A stretch of DNA of 64,000 bases from Rhizobium sp. CB3090 (GTDB taxonomy: Bacteria > Pseudomonadota > Alphaproteobacteria > Rhizobiales > Rhizobiaceae), in the NCBI RefSeq assembly GCF_029714285.1, contig NZ_CP121663.1, forward strand, positions 248,001-312,000, written 5' to 3'. The notes beneath the pieces were generated by a model. The model worked only from the letters and a program-made list of their open reading frames with translations. It made no database searches and was not told where the DNA came from. Position numbers and translations under genes: made by a program. Shown here one piece after another: positions 1 to 10,130 of the stretch; within the stretch, counting starts at the first letter, position 1; the number at the start of each line of letters is the position of its first letter.

Positions 1-401
1 TCGCGCAGGTTTGTCGAAATATCCACCTCTATTTCCAGCGCAAGCTTCGGGTATGTCATGCTGACCTGTTCAAGAAAGGCGGGGAGCCACGTGTGAACTA
101 TGGTTTCGGCCACGCCAAGCTTGAAAATGCCATGTAGGCTCGAGCGATCGGCGACGGCATTCAGCATCTCCGCTCGTAGGCGAAGAAGGCGCTCCGCATA
201 ATCGAGGACTTCCCTGCCCGGAGGTGTCATGCAAAGGGCTCTGCTCGAGCGATCAAAGAGTTGTGTCCCAAGCTCTTCCTCCAATTGCGCCACTCGAACA
301 GAAATGGCCGGCTGGGTCGTGTTCAGTTTGTCAGCGGCGGCTCTGAAACTTTGAAGGCGCGCAATCCAAACTACCGTTTCAAGTGCTTTGAAGTCGACCA
401 T
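1..401 (-). CDS. LysR-family transcriptional regulator, N-terminal part (cut by window edge)
   Basis: Reading leftward from an ATG at 401, the first 133 codons stay open to the window edge. The start reads MVDFKALETVVWIARLQSF, followed by the winged helix-turn-helix typical of LysR proteins (AADKLNTTQPAISVRVAQLEEELGTQLFDR, roughly residues 22-52), then the linker helix and the beginning of the substrate-binding domain. About 170 residues of the usual 300 lie outside the window. The gene is divergent from the DUF1445-MFS-oxoprolinase genes with about 107 bp between the starts, the usual layout for a LysR activator and its target, so control of that set by an effector related to oxoproline or glutamate is inferred. 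Family assignment is firm; the effector is unknown. Confidence 0.9.
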   Translation of the reverse strand, partial: MVDFKALETVVWIARLQSFRAAADKLNTTQPAISVRVAQLEEELGTQLFDRSSRALCMTPPGREVLDYAERLLRLRAEMLNAVADRSSLHGIFKLGVAETIVHTWLPAFLEQVSMTYPKLALEIEVDISTNLR

Positions 402-415
402 AACTGACCCAACCT

Positions 416-430
416 ATAAATAAAATTTAT
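416..430. promoter_or_regulatory. Candidate LysR-binding box between divergent genes
   Basis: ATAAAT-AAA-ATTTAT is an exact 6-bp inverted repeat that fits the T-N11-A consensus of LysR sites (T at 417, A at 429). It lies immediately upstream of the LysR start at 401 and about 80 bp before the divergent gene starting at 509. The site is seen directly; binding is inferred. AT-rich intergenic DNA can produce such matches by chance. Confidence 0.45.
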
Positions 431-508
431 CAAACGTGATCAAAAATGACAATTTGAAATCATCAGAAATTTAAACAATCCTCTTGCATGCCAATCAAGG
501 GGATTTCG

Positions 509-1318
509 ATGACAGCGCGACCTCATTTTGCATTCAATGTTCTTTTGACTCCGCAAGCGGTGCGCTCTGCCTGTCGGAGCGGGAGTTGGTCCAAGGAAAC
601 AAGTGGCATGGCGCCTGGCTATGTCCAGGCCAACCTCGTCATTCTGCCGAGCGCGCTCGCGGATGACTTCCTGCGCTTCTGCGTGCGTAACCAGAAATCA
701 TGTCCGCTAGTTGGCGTTTCCGATAAAGGGTCTCCGCATCTTCCAGATCTCGGCATCGACCTCGACATCCGAACGGACGCGCCGCAGTATCGCATCTGGG
801 AGGACGGGAAACTCGTTGCTGAGCCGAATGACATCAGTGCATGGTGGAACGATGACCTTGTCACATTTGCGATTGGCTGTTCTTTCTCTTTCGAAGAAGC
901 GCTAGTGGCTGAAGGAATCGCCCTTCGTCATGTCAATGAACAGCGCAACGTAGCGATGTACCGGACCAACATCATGTGCACACCCGTTGGGCCATTCTCT
1001 GGACCGATGATCGTTTCCATGCGTCCACTCAAGCCGGCCGATGCCATTCGAGCTGTCCAGATCACATCGCGCATGCCAGCCGTCCATGGCGCCCCCATAC
1101 ACATCGGGTTGCCGTCCGCCATTGGCATCGGCGACATTGAACAGCCGGACTATGGCGATCCGGTGAAGGTGATGCCGGATGAACTTCCGGTCTTTTGGGC
1201 ATGCGGCGTCACGCCACAATCGGTCATCCAAACGGCGCGTCCCAACTTCGCGATCACGCACGCGCCAGGATGCATGCTCGTGACGGACAAGTCGAACTCG
1301 GAACTCACCGCATTCTAA
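509..1318 (+). CDS. DUF1445 family protein (putative hydro-lyase / D-glutamate cyclase-like)
   Basis: A 269-residue protein matching the YcsI/DUF1445 family in length and motifs (SFSFEEAL near residue 130, [46 protein letters not shown] near the end). A characterised mitochondrial relative converts D-glutamate to 5-oxo-D-proline; bacterial members are usually named putative hydro-lyases. The start at 509 is preferred over the ATG at 488 because AAGGGG lies about 7 nt upstream of it. It is the first gene of a set with an MFS carrier and a fused 5-oxoprolinase, so a role in interconverting glutamate and oxoproline is a reasonable inference. Enzyme direction and stereochemistry cannot be read from the sequence. 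Confidence 0.82.
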   Translation: MTARPHFAFNVLLTPQAVRSACRSGSWSKETSGMAPGYVQANLVILPSALADDFLRFCVRNQKSCPLVGVSDKGSPHLPDLGIDLDIRTDAPQYRIWEDGKLVAEPNDISAWWNDDLVTFAIGCSFSFEEALVAEGIALRHVNEQRNVAMYRTNIMCTPVGPFSGPMIVSMRPLKPADAIRAVQITSRMPAVHGAPIHIGLPSAIGIGDIEQPDYGDPVKVMPDELPVFWACGVTPQSVIQTARPNFAITHAPGCMLVTDKSNSELTAF

Positions 1319-1395
1319 TGGATAAAAATGCCGACCGACGGCAGAGTCAAAGAAGCGGAACATAAAAACAGAATGATCTCAACAAGGGGAACAAA

Positions 1396-2670
1396 ATGGC
1401 ACACAATTCAGCAGTCGCAACGTCCACCCAGAGGCTAAGCTGGTATGGCGAACTCACGCCTTCTGGTAAGCGAACGTTCTGGGCCTGCTTCCTGGGGTAT
1501 GCACTCGACGCCTTCGACGTCCAGATCTACAGCCTCGCCATACCGGCAATCGTCGCTAGTTTATCGCTCACGAACACGGATGTCGGCGTCATCGCGACCG
1601 TCACGCTTCTGGCGTCCGCATTTGGGGGATGGTTCGCCGGCATTCTGGCGGATCGTTTCGGTCGTGTGCGCACGCTTCAAGTTACCGTTGTCTGGTTTGC
1701 TTTTTTTACTTTTCTGAGCGGCTTTGCGCAAAATTTTGAGCAACTGCTGGTTTGTCGGGCTTTAATGGGCCTGGGTTTTGGCGGCGAATGGTCGGCAGGC
1801 GCCGTTTTGATGGCAGAAGTCATTGCCACGCGCCACCGTGGCAAAGCCGTCGGGATGGTGCAGAGTGCCTGGTCGGTTGGCTGGGGTGTCGCCGTGCTGC
1901 TGTCCACTGTCTTCTTCAGCCTGTTGTCGCAGGATGAAGCCTGGCGCATGCTTTTCTGGGCTGGCATTGCCCCAGCGATCGTGGCGATCATCGTGCGACG
2001 GTTCGTTCATGAACCGGAGGTCTATGTTGCATCTCGCACTCAGATTGCGGCGAGCGGAGGGGTCGCAAAGGTCGCGGAGATTTTCTCGCGGCCTCTGATC
2101 GGCCGCACCATGCTTCTGTCGCTGATGACGACCGGCGCCCAGGGTGGCTATTATGCCATCGCGACATGGCTGCCGAGCTTTCTTAAATCGGAAAAGCAAT
2201 TGAGTGTGATCGGTAGCGGTGGTTACCTCGTCGTCATTATTCTGGGGTCCTTCTTCGGCTATGTCGTGGGTGCCTATCTTTCCGATGTTATCGGCCGCCG
2301 GAGAAAGTTTATTGTTTTTGCCGTAGGCGCGATATTGACGGTCATCACCTATACATATCTGCCGATCAGCAACAGTTTGATGCTCTTCCTGGGTTTTCCA
2401 CTCGGCTTCTTCGCCTCGGGCATTTTCGCGGGCATGGGTGCCTTTCTGAGCGAGAATTTCGCCACACGGACACGTGCGGCCGGCCAGGGCTTCACCTATA
2501 ATTTCGGTCGTGGAGTCGCGGCGATGAATCCAACGCTGGTAGGTTTGGCGACCGCGGTCATGCCGCTTGGCAAGGCAATCGCCATCTTTGCGGTGGTTGC
2601 CTATGCGCTTGTCATCCTCGCCGTACTCGCTCTCCCCGAGACGCACGGTCAGGATTTGCCGACGGACTGA
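1396..2670 (+). CDS. MFS transporter, metabolite:H+ symporter type
   Basis: A 424-residue integral membrane protein with about twelve hydrophobic segments. It has the signature loop after TM2 (GILADRFGRVRTL, around residue 80) and the GLGFGGEWSAGAVLMAE motif after TM4 found in the NanT/shikimate/aromatic-acid symporter branch of the major facilitator superfamily. AAGGGG lies about 8 nt before the ATG. It sits 77 bp after the DUF1445 gene and 92 bp before the 5-oxoprolinase gene on the same strand. Import of the substrate of these enzymes (oxoproline, D-glutamate or a related amide) is inferred from position only; the family does not fix the substrate. Confidence 0.85.
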   Translation: MAHNSAVATSTQRLSWYGELTPSGKRTFWACFLGYALDAFDVQIYSLAIPAIVASLSLTNTDVGVIATVTLLASAFGGWFAGILADRFGRVRTLQVTVVWFAFFTFLSGFAQNFEQLLVCRALMGLGFGGEWSAGAVLMAEVIATRHRGKAVGMVQSAWSVGWGVAVLLSTVFFSLLSQDEAWRMLFWAGIAPAIVAIIVRRFVHEPEVYVASRTQIAASGGVAKVAEIFSRPLIGRTMLLSLMTTGAQGGYYAIATWLPSFLKSEKQLSVIGSGGYLVVIILGSFFGYVVGAYLSDVIGRRRKFIVFAVGAILTVITYTYLPISNSLMLFLGFPLGFFASGIFAGMGAFLSENFATRTRAAGQGFTYNFGRGVAAMNPTLVGLATAVMPLGKAIAIFAVVAYALVILAVLALPETHGQDLPTD

Positions 2671-2762
2671 TTTCAAACGGCGAACTGCTTTCAGTCCATC
2701 AATCCTCGTTTCTTTCTCTTCATTATGACCAAAGAACCGCGCGCGGCGCGGAAGGATGAACC

Positions 2763-5700
2763 ATGACTAAAACACACTGGGACTTTTGGATCGACCGTGG
2801 CGGCACGTTTACGGACGTCATCGGGCGCGATCCTCATGGACGGCTGCATGCGCGTAAGATGTTGTCTGAAAATCCCGGCGCCTATCGCGATGCTGCCGTG
2901 GCCGGGATTCGTGTTCTACTGGGGCTTTGCGACGGAGAGCCGATCCCGAGCGGGGCGATCGGGGAGGTAAGGATGGGCACCACGGTCGCAACCAACGCCT
3001 TGCTCGAGCGCAAGGGAGAACCGACGGCACTCGTTACGACCCGCGGCTTTCGCGATGCTCTTGAAATCGGATATCAGGCCCGATCTGATATTTTCGCCAA
3101 GCGCATCGTGAAACCCGAGCTCCTATACGGCTTCGTTGCCGAGCTCGACGAGCGCGTGCTCTCGGACGGCACGGTCGACAAGGAGCTAGACGAGGGCGAA
3201 GTTCGCGCAATCCTCGAAGACATCCGGGCGCGACAATTTCATGCGGTCGCAATTGTTTTGATGCACGCCTATCGTTTTCCGGGCCATGAGCAAACAGTGG
3301 CCCGGATCGCACGCGAGATTGGCTTTGCCCAAGTTTCCGTAAGTCACGAAGTTTCGCCACTCGTGAAGTTCGTCGGACGCGGCGATACAACGGTCGTGGA
3401 TGCCTATCTCTCACCGGTCCTCCGCCGCTACGTCGCCCAAGTTGCTGATGAGCTTGATATCGATCGAACCGGTGTTCGGTTGACGTTCATGGCCTCATCG
3501 GGCGGCTTAACCGCTGCCGACCTCTTCCAAGGCAAGGATGCAATTCTCTCCGGTCCGGCAGGAGGCGTTGTCGCGCTTGCACAGACGGCCGCGGATGCCG
3601 GTTTTTCGAAAGTTATCGGCTTCGATATGGGCGGCACCTCGACGGACGTCGCGCACTATGACGGAGAATACGAGCGCGCTTTCGAAACTGAAGTTGCCGG
3701 AGTGCGCATGCGTGCCCCCATGATGCAAATCCATACGGTCGCCGCTGGTGGAGGCTCGCTGCTTCAATATGACGGATCCCGGTTCCGCGTCGGGCCGGAT
3801 TCGGCTGGCGCCAATCCTGGTCCCAAAGGCTACCGCAAGGGAGGCCCCTTGGCCGTCACGGACGCCAATATTATGGTCGGAAAGCTGATGCCCGAGATGT
3901 TCCCAGCGATCTTTGGTGAGAATCAGGACCAACTTCTCGATTATGAGTCCGTCAAAACGGCCTTCGAGAGCCTCGCCGAAGAGATCGGTGACGGTCGAAG
4001 CGGAGAAGCGGTCGCAGACGGGTTCCTAAAAATAGCAGTCGCCAATATGGCGGAGGCGGTTAAGAAAATTTCCATCGCCCGCGGCTATGATGTCAGCGGC
4101 TATGCACTCAACGCCTTCGGCGGAGCCAGCGGTCAGCATGCCTGCCTCGTGGCCGACGCATTGGGCATGACAAATGTGCTTATTCATCCCTTTTCAGGTC
4201 TTTTGTCGGCCTATGGCATGGGGCTTGCGGACGTTCGCGCGATGCGGCAAGCCTCTCTCGATATGCCGCTCTCTGCCGGAAACGTCGAAGCTATGGTCAA
4301 GGCAGCGCGATCGCTATGCGACGAGGCAAGTCGGGAGGTATCGGCACAGGGTATCGCCACTACGGACATTGCCGTTCATGTTCGCTTGCACCTCCGATAT
4401 GCCGACGCCGACACCACACTTGAGATCGGCGTCGGGCGAATGAGCCCATCGGCCGAGGCAATTGGTGCACATCTGTTCGACCTAGAGGTCTTGCGCACCG
4501 CGTTTGAGGCGGCTCACAAAGCGCGGTTCGGCTTTCTGGACCAGACCAAGTCTCTGATCCTCGAAACGCTTTCCGTTGAGGCCGTCGGCGGCAATCGCGA
4601 GATCAACCATGAACCGACGCTGGTCAGTGCTGATGCGCAACCGGAGCCGACAACGCAAACCCGTTTTTTCTCGGATGGGAAATGGCAGAACGCTTCGGTC
4701 TACCGCCGCGAAAGGCTATCAGCCGGCCACGTCATCAAAGGACCGGCCTTGCTGATCGAACCAAACCAGACCGTGGTCGTGGAAGAGGGTTGGACCGCCA
4801 CGCTGACGGCAAAGGATCACATTGTCCTCGAACGTACTGCTACTGGGGCCAAGCCCATGGCTCTCGGCACTACGGCCGATCCCGTCATGCTCGAGATTTT
4901 CAGCAATCTCTTCATGTCGATTGCCGAGCAAATGGGATTTACGCTTCAAAACACGGCCTCCTCCGTCAACATAAAAGAACGCCTCGATTTTTCTTGTGCG
5001 ATCTTTGATTGCAACGGCGCTCTCGTCGCCAACGCCCCACACGTTCCGGTGCATCTTGGGTCAATGGATCGCTCTGTCGAGGCGATCATTGCCGGCAACA
5101 CCATGATCCGTCCGGGCGACGTTTTCGCCATCAATGCGCCATATAACGGCGGGACGCACTTGCCGGACATTACCGTCTGCACGCCGATCTTCGACGAACT
5201 TGGCAGCAATATTCGGTTTTGGGTGGCCTCACGAGGCCATCATGCCGATATCGGTGGAACTGCGCCGGGATCTATGTCGCCTGAGGCACGTACTATTGAG
5301 GAGGAGGGCGTCTATATCGACAACTTCAAACTCGTCGACCAGGGACGGTTCAGGACTGAGGAATTGATCGAGTTGCTGACCAGCGCCCGCTATCCAGTTC
5401 GAAACGTCGTCCAAAACATCGCCGATCTGAAGGCGCAAATCGCCGCCAATCAGAAGGGCGCCGACGAACTCAAGAAAATGGCAGCACAATATGGTATCGA
5501 CACCGTGCAGGCCTATATGTCACATGTGCAGGACAATGCCGCCGAGAACGTGCGACGTTTGATTGCTCGTTTGCACGATTGTGAATTCACCTATCCCATG
5601 GATCAAGGTTGCGAGATCAAGGTTCGCATCGCTATCGATCGCGAACGACGTCAAGCCACCGTCGATTTTTCCGGCACGTCCCCGCAGCAGCCAGACAATT

Positions 5701-6407
5701 TCAACGCACCCGAACCGATCACCCGTGCCGCGGTTCTGTATGTCTTTCGTGTCATGCTGGAGGACCAGGTCCCGATGAACGCCGGCTGTCTGCGACCTAT
5801 AAAAATCATTGTTCCAGAAGGATCGATGCTTGCGCCTCGCCACCCTGCTGCCGTTGTCGCGGGCAATGTGGAGGTCAGTCAAGCGGTGACGAACTGCCTG
5901 TTCGGTGCTCTGGGAACATTAACCGCGTCGCAAGGCACGATGAATAACCTGACCTTTGGGGATGCTGAACACCAATATTATGAAACCCTGTGCTCCGGTG
6001 CACCCGCAGGCGCCGGTTTCGGTGGGGTAGCGGGCGTCCACACCCACATGACAAATTCGCGGCTCACAGATCCTGAAATTCTCGAATTGCGGTTTCCGGT
6101 CGTGCTCGAGGATTTCCATATCCGATCCGGTTCTGGAGGCAACGGCAAATGGAAGGGCGGGGATGGGACGAGCCGCACCATCCGTTTCCGCCGTTCGATG
6201 CAGTGCGCGATCCTTTCGGGTCATCGTCGGATTCAGCCGTTCGGGCTTGCAGGCGGTGAACCCGGAGAGGTGGGGAAAAATCTGATCCGGCGCGTGAATG
6301 GGCGTACGGAGACCCTGCTCGGCTGCGTGCAAACTGTCGTCGAGGCGGGCGAGGCGATCACGATCATCACGCCGACCAGCGGTGGCTACGGATCCCCCGT
6401 GGAATAA
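2763..6407 (+). CDS. 5-oxoprolinase (ATP-hydrolysing), fused HyuA-HyuB type
   Basis: A 1214-residue protein of the size of eukaryotic-type OPLAH. The N-terminal hydantoinase A half opens with [14 protein letters not shown] and carries the SENP...[10 protein letters not shown] segment typical of 5-oxoprolinases, [15 protein letters not shown], and the actin-fold phosphate motif [10 protein letters not shown] (around residue 288). The HyuB half begins near residue 700 ([20 protein letters not shown]) and includes [17 protein letters not shown] and [10 protein letters not shown]. Known reaction: ATP-driven opening of 5-oxoproline to glutamate. GGAAGGA precedes the ATG. The gene is intact and is the last gene of the set that begins with DUF1445. 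Acetone carboxylase and N-methylhydantoinase are related, but the fused length and the SENP region favour oxoprolinase. Confidence 0.88.
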   Translation: MTKTHWDFWIDRGGTFTDVIGRDPHGRLHARKMLSENPGAYRDAAVAGIRVLLGLCDGEPIPSGAIGEVRMGTTVATNALLERKGEPTALVTTRGFRDALEIGYQARSDIFAKRIVKPELLYGFVAELDERVLSDGTVDKELDEGEVRAILEDIRARQFHAVAIVLMHAYRFPGHEQTVARIAREIGFAQVSVSHEVSPLVKFVGRGDTTVVDAYLSPVLRRYVAQVADELDIDRTGVRLTFMASSGGLTAADLFQGKDAILSGPAGGVVALAQTAADAGFSKVIGFDMGGTSTDVAHYDGEYERAFETEVAGVRMRAPMMQIHTVAAGGGSLLQYDGSRFRVGPDSAGANPGPKGYRKGGPLAVTDANIMVGKLMPEMFPAIFGENQDQLLDYESVKTAFESLAEEIGDGRSGEAVADGFLKIAVANMAEAVKKISIARGYDVSGYALNAFGGASGQHACLVADALGMTNVLIHPFSGLLSAYGMGLADVRAMRQASLDMPLSAGNVEAMVKAARSLCDEASREVSAQGIATTDIAVHVRLHLRYADADTTLEIGVGRMSPSAEAIGAHLFDLEVLRTAFEAAHKARFGFLDQTKSLILETLSVEAVGGNREINHEPTLVSADAQPEPTTQTRFFSDGKWQNASVYRRERLSAGHVIKGPALLIEPNQTVVVEEGWTATLTAKDHIVLERTATGAKPMALGTTADPVMLEIFSNLFMSIAEQMGFTLQNTASSVNIKERLDFSCAIFDCNGALVANAPHVPVHLGSMDRSVEAIIAGNTMIRPGDVFAINAPYNGGTHLPDITVCTPIFDELGSNIRFWVASRGHHADIGGTAPGSMSPEARTIEEEGVYIDNFKLVDQGRFRTEELIELLTSARYPVRNVVQNIADLKAQIAANQKGADELKKMAAQYGIDTVQAYMSHVQDNAAENVRRLIARLHDCEFTYPMDQGCEIKVRIAIDRERRQATVDFSGTSPQQPDNFNAPEPITRAAVLYVFRVMLEDQVPMNAGCLRPIKIIVPEGSMLAPRHPAAVVAGNVEVSQAVTNCLFGALGTLTASQGTMNNLTFGDAEHQYYETLCSGAPAGAGFGGVAGVHTHMTNSRLTDPEILELRFPVVLEDFHIRSGSGGNGKWKGGDGTSRTIRFRRSMQCAILSGHRRIQPFGLAGGEPGEVGKNLIRRVNGRTETLLGCVQTVVEAGEAITIITPTSGGYGSPVE

Positions 6408-6506
6408 GTTGCCCGCATCTGCCTGCGAGACACTCGTCGCGGGGGATGATACCAGGCGCCGCCGCCAATGGCGTTCCCGCAGTCCGCCCATTGCAAACAT
6501 GAAGAC

Positions 6507-6899
6507 TTATCGTCGTGTCCTTCTACGATTCTCTTCATGTTTGAGATGATGGCGTATTCCTTGTCCTGCGAAAGGCTCATCCGAAAACCGTCCGATGATG
6601 TGAAGATGGACATGGGGGACGGTCTGCCCCGCAACCTGTCCGATGTTCCATCCGACGTTGTAGCCTTGCGGCCCCTCCACATCGAGGAGCAGCTTGGCTC
6701 TGTTGACAAGATCGAATGTGTCGAGCCACTCGTTTTGAGTTAAGTCGAAGACCGCAGCGACGTGCCGAAAGGGAATGATCATTCCCGAGCATCGCAGCAC
6801 CGGATCAAGGCTGCGTAGGAAATATGCGCTGCGGTTTTCCAGCAAAGTAGCCTGCTTGCCAGAACGATTGGAAAGACAAAAGGGACACCGTGAGATCAT
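6507..6899 (-). CDS. HIT family protein
   Basis: The histidine triad is plain near the C-terminus: QTVPHVHLHIIGRFSDEP (HxHxH). Upstream is the conserved N-terminal pattern with MISRCPFCL, IPFRHVAAVFDL and GYNVGWNIGQVAGQ. HIT proteins are small nucleotide hydrolases or transferases acting on AMP-linked substrates in the cytoplasm. The start at 6899 (130 residues, normal for the family) is preferred over an upstream in-frame start at 7013 because GGAG lies 8 nt before it and the extra 38 residues resemble no HIT N-terminus. It is convergent with the oxoprolinase gene and has no obvious partner, so the substrate is unknown. Confidence 0.85.
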   Translation of the reverse strand: MISRCPFCLSNRSGKQATLLENRSAYFLRSLDPVLRCSGMIIPFRHVAAVFDLTQNEWLDTFDLVNRAKLLLDVEGPQGYNVGWNIGQVAGQTVPHVHLHIIGRFSDEPFAGQGIRHHLKHEENRRRTRR

Positions 6900-7147
6900 G
6901 CTTGGACTCCAGGATAGCTTACGGCAGACCTGAGCATAGAGGCGAAGAGTTTGTGAAGACACGATGCCGCAATGGCCGCAAATGGCACGACCTTGGTTTG
7001 ATTTCTTGCACATGCTAGATAGGGGCGGCTGAGACCGGTGCCATGCCCGAGCGCCGCCTCAGCAACCTCGCAACCGCAGCCAGAAATTGAGCGCCAGCTA
7101 TGACGGCTGGATCAAACCCGAACGTTGCGCACACACGTGCAAGTCCG

Positions 7148-8034
7148 TCACCAACGCCGATCTTGTCTGTTTCCCTCGCGGTCAAAGAAATGCAGGTTCT
7201 CGGCAGACGCCGCGATGACCAGCTCGGAATCGATCGCTAACCGGGAGCGACCAGGGACACGAAAGACAACGGTCTGGCCGTCATGCAGGCTGCCATAGAC
7301 GTAACTTTCCGCGCCCACCAACTCCACTGCCTGGACGCGAGCAGGGGCACTGAAGGCAGCGTCACGTATCTTATCGGCGAGGCGAAAGTCCTCCGGCCGG
7401 ATTCCGATTGTCACATCGCAGGCATTCTGGCTTCCGGCTGAGGTCAGGACGGCACCGCTTTTTTCCGTGATCCTGTGGTCGCCAGCGATCGCTGCAGGCG
7501 CTTGATCTCAACGCGCATCTGCACGCGCAACTTCGCATCGAGATTTGACAGTGGCTCGTCGAACAAAAAAGCAGCCGGCTCGCGGACGATGGCGCGGCCC
7601 ATCGCCACACGCTGCCGCTGACCGCCGGAGAGCTGACGTGGTTTGCGCTCAAGGAAGGGTTCGATCTCGAGCGAGCGAGCTGCTGATTGGATGCGCTGCT
7701 CTATCTCGGCTGTTGGGACATTCCTGTTCTTTAGGCCATATGCCAGATTCTGGCGGACGGTCATATGCGGATAAAGCGCGTAGTTCTGGAAGACCATGGC
7801 AATGTCGCGCTCTGAGGGTTCCAGATGATTGACGACGCGACCGCCTATGTTGATTTCGCCGGATGTGATGGCTTCCAGGCCCGCGATCATACGCAAGAGC
7901 GTGGACTTGCCGCATCCGGAAGGTCCGACCAGCACGACAAGTTCGCCATCGGCGATATCGAGCGACACGCCCTTGATTGCATCGACGTTGCCGCCATAGC
8001 TTTTGCGGACATCCTTGAGGGTAATCCCAGCCAT
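7148..8034 (-). pseudogene. ugpC: ugpC remnant: sn-glycerol-3-phosphate ABC ATPase with internal deletion
   Basis: From the ATG at 8034 the protein is a normal UgpC/MalK-type ATPase: Walker [11 protein letters not shown]-loop [13 protein letters not shown], signature [14 protein letters not shown] and Walker B FLFDEP. At about residue 185 (RLQRSLATT) the family sequence breaks off and the frame ends 11 codons later at 7444. The C-terminal TOBE region reappears in another frame from about 7414 (IGIRPEDF...). The H-loop histidine and the intervening 70-80 residues are absent, so even readthrough would not give a working ATPase. It is the last piece of a decayed ugp operon with the ugpE and ugpB remnants upstream. 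Minus-strand DNA beyond it (6900-7147) shows no recognisable gene. Confidence 0.85.
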
Positions 8035-8507
8035 TACTTCTCCGTTTCCACCAGACCTTTGACGAACCAGCGCTGCATCAGCACCACGACGAGAATGGGC
8101 GGGATGATCGCCAGGATCGCCGTCACCATCACGAAATTCCAGGGCGTCGCCGCGTCTGCGAAATCCACCATTTTCCTGAGCCCGATGATGATCGTCGACA
8201 TCTTCGCGTCATTGGTGACGAGGAGCGGCCACAAATATTGCGTCCAGCCATAGATGAAGAGGATCACGAACAGGGCGGCGATATTGGTCTTCGACAGTGG
8301 CAGCAGAATATCGCGCATGAAGCGGAAGGGACCGGCATTGTCGATGCGGGCGGCCTCCAGCAATTCACCCGGCACCGTCAGAAAGAATTGCCGGAACAGG
8401 AAGGTCGCCGTTGCTGACGCCATCAGCGGCAGTGTCAGGCCGGCATAGGTGTCGATCATGCCGAGATCGACGATGACCTTGTAGGTCGGCAGGATGCGTG
8501 AAGCCAC
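8034..8507 (-). pseudogene. ugpE: ugpE remnant: sn-glycerol-3-phosphate ABC permease, N-terminus missing
   Basis: The C-terminal 155 or so residues of a UgpE permease are preserved, including [24 protein letters not shown], the EAA loop ([32 protein letters not shown]) and the terminal [10 protein letters not shown] normal UgpE has about 280 residues; the first 120-130, covering the initial membrane spans, are replaced at about 8500 by an out-of-frame piece of ugpB. Its stop overlaps the ugpC start, as in intact ugp operons. The whole ugpA gene that should lie between ugpB and ugpE is gone, so one deletion joined ugpB to ugpE. Confidence 0.85.
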
Positions 8508-8870
8508 AGGACGACGCTCCGCTCGACTTGATCTTCTTGGCGGCGTCGAAGACTTCCGGCCAGGTTTTTGGCGGATTCTGCGGATCGAGTCCCGCTTTCT
8601 TGAAGGTGTCCTTGTTGTAGTAGAGGATCGGCGACGAGGAATTATAGGGGAACGACAGCATCGTGCCGTCGGCCTTGGAATAGTAGGAGACTATGCCCGG
8701 CAAATATTGTGATTTGTCGAACGCGTAGCCACCCTTCTTCAGCACATCGGCCGCGGGCATGATTGCACCCTCGGCGCCCATCATCACGCCGCTGCCGGCG
8801 TCGAAGGACCTGTAGGATGGCCGGCGACCTATCAGCGACCCCTTGGACGAACCGCGTTCGCAAGGAATCA
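8500..8870 (-). pseudogene. ugpB: ugpB remnant: glycerol-3-phosphate-binding protein fragment
   Basis: An internal fragment of about 110-120 residues matches UgpB: PAILQV, then in another frame [68 protein letters not shown] and [14 protein letters not shown]. Between the first two blocks one extra base near 8805-8808 shifts the frame. The signal peptide, N-terminal lobe and C-terminal two thirds are missing. The left (3') border is the fusion to ugpE; the right border fades before the IS630 end at 8939. The IS is a plausible but unproved agent of the decay. Confidence 0.75.
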
Positions 8871-9019
8871 GGAACTCATCGGATTTTCTGTCGTTTCCTG
8901 GTTCAGGCGGGAGTTGCGCTGTTCCTGTTGATATCTCATACCGAGGCTCAATGATGTTGACTCAACGGATTCCGTTTTTGGTCAAATCATGATTCAACAT
9001 GGCGGAAGGAGATTTCGCC

Positions 9020-9568
9020 ATGGGAACAGCACTGAAGATCCGCGAGGACTATACGGCTGATGAATTGCGTCGGCTGGCGAGGCAGAGCCGGGATGCAGAT
9101 TGGTCCCGCCGGTTGCTTGCCTTGTCGGTCATTTACGAGGGCGGTTCGCGGAGCCAGGCGGCGTCGATTGGCGGGGTGGGTTTGCAGATCATCCGCGATT
9201 GGGTTGAGCGTTTCAATCTGCACGGTCCTGATGGTCTGAAGACAGGCAAGGCGACGGGGCGGGAGCCCTTGCTCGATGACAAGCAGCGCAAGGCGCTTGC
9301 CGAGGCGGTCGAGAAAGGTCCTGTTCCCTATCTCGATGGCGTCGTGCGCTGGAGGCTCGTTGATCTGGTGCAATGGCTTTGGCAGGAGCATCGTGTCTTG
9401 GTGAGCCGCCAGACGCTGGGGCGCGAGTTGAATGCCATGGGCTATCGCAAACTCACCGCACGTCCCAAGCACCATGCACAAGACCCGCAAGCGATCGAGG
9501 AATTTAAAAAAACTTCCCCGCCGCAGTGGCGGAAATCGCTGCCGGAGCCGCTAAAGGAAAACGAATAG
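9020..9568 (+). CDS. IS630 transposase, upstream frame (orfA)
   Basis: 182 residues starting MGTALKIREDYTADELRRLARQ. The start at 9020 is chosen because AAGGAG precedes it by about 9 nt; an in-frame ATG at 8999 lacks such a site. It contains the helix-turn-helix DNA-binding half of the transposase (RSQAASIGGVGLQIIRDWVERF; ALAEAVEKGP; VDLVQWLWQEHRVLVSRQTLGREL). Near its end the run of seven A at 9506-9512 within AATTTAAAAAAAC offers a -1 slip into the catalytic frame. Without slippage translation ends at 9568. Confidence 0.85.
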   Translation: MGTALKIREDYTADELRRLARQSRDADWSRRLLALSVIYEGGSRSQAASIGGVGLQIIRDWVERFNLHGPDGLKTGKATGREPLLDDKQRKALAEAVEKGPVPYLDGVVRWRLVDLVQWLWQEHRVLVSRQTLGRELNAMGYRKLTARPKHHAQDPQAIEEFKKTSPPQWRKSLPEPLKENE

Positions 9569-10080
9569 AAATCTGGTTCCAGGACGAAGCCCGCATCGGC
9601 CAGAAGAACAAGATCACCCGTCGCTGGGCCAAGCGCGGAACACGGCCCTCAGCGCCGCACGACCAGCGCACGAGATCGGCCTATATCTTCGGTGCGATTT
9701 GCCCGAAGCTCGGCAAGGCCGCCGCACTCGTCATGCCGTGGTGCGACACCTATGCCATGAACCAGCATCTGATGGAAATCTCCCGCCATGTCGCCGAAGA
9801 CGCCCACGCTATCCTCATCATGGATCAGGCGGGCTGGCACATGTCCAACAATCTCACCGTGCCCGAAAACGTCACCATCTTGCCGCTGCCGCCAAAGTCG
9901 CCCGAACTCAACCCGGTTGAAAACCTCTGGCAGTTCATGCGCGAAAACTGGCTCTCCAACCGCGTCTTCAAATCTTACGAGGACATCGTCGATCACTGCT
10001 GCGATGCTTGGCACAAGCTCCAACGCCAGCCTTGGCGCGTCATGTCAATCGGCCACAGAAAATGGGCCGATGAGTTCTAA
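9526..10080 (+). CDS. IS630 transposase, downstream catalytic frame (orfB)
   Basis: This frame is -1 relative to orfA and carries the DDE catalytic core: FQDEARIG (first Asp), LIMDQAGWH (second Asp) and PKSPELNPVENLWQFMREN (Glu). Its coding similarity extends upstream of the ATG at 9526 to the A7 run (reading KNFPAAVAEIAAG), which shows that the active protein is made by frameshift fusion with orfA, giving a total of about 350 residues. The start listed is only the first ATG in the frame. Confidence 0.85.
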   Translation: MAEIAAGAAKGKRIEIWFQDEARIGQKNKITRRWAKRGTRPSAPHDQRTRSAYIFGAICPKLGKAAALVMPWCDTYAMNQHLMEISRHVAEDAHAILIMDQAGWHMSNNLTVPENVTILPLPPKSPELNPVENLWQFMRENWLSNRVFKSYEDIVDHCCDAWHKLQRQPWRVMSIGHRKWADEF

Positions 10081-10130
10081 TCATTGAGCGTTGGTATCAC
10101 AGGGCGTCCGGAGAGGAGAAGCCTCCACGG

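Larger units (their letters stand above)
8939..10096 (+). mobile_element. IS630-family insertion sequence with TA target duplication
   Basis: About 1.16 kb bounded by TA at 8939-8940 and 10095-10096. The ends form imperfect terminal inverted repeats: the left reads TACCGAGGCTCAATGAT and the right, reverse-complemented, TACCAACGCTCAATGAT, with further matches inward (ACTCA..CGG). TA duplication and the two overlapping transposase frames are standard for IS630. Both transposase frames look intact, so the element may still be mobile. It lies between the ugpB remnant and the broken M20 carbamoylase. Confidence 0.88.

Noticed and set aside
1762..2676. 304-codon minus-strand frame
   Set aside because: Shadow of the MFS gene on the plus strand; composition is Arg/His/Asp-rich with no motif.
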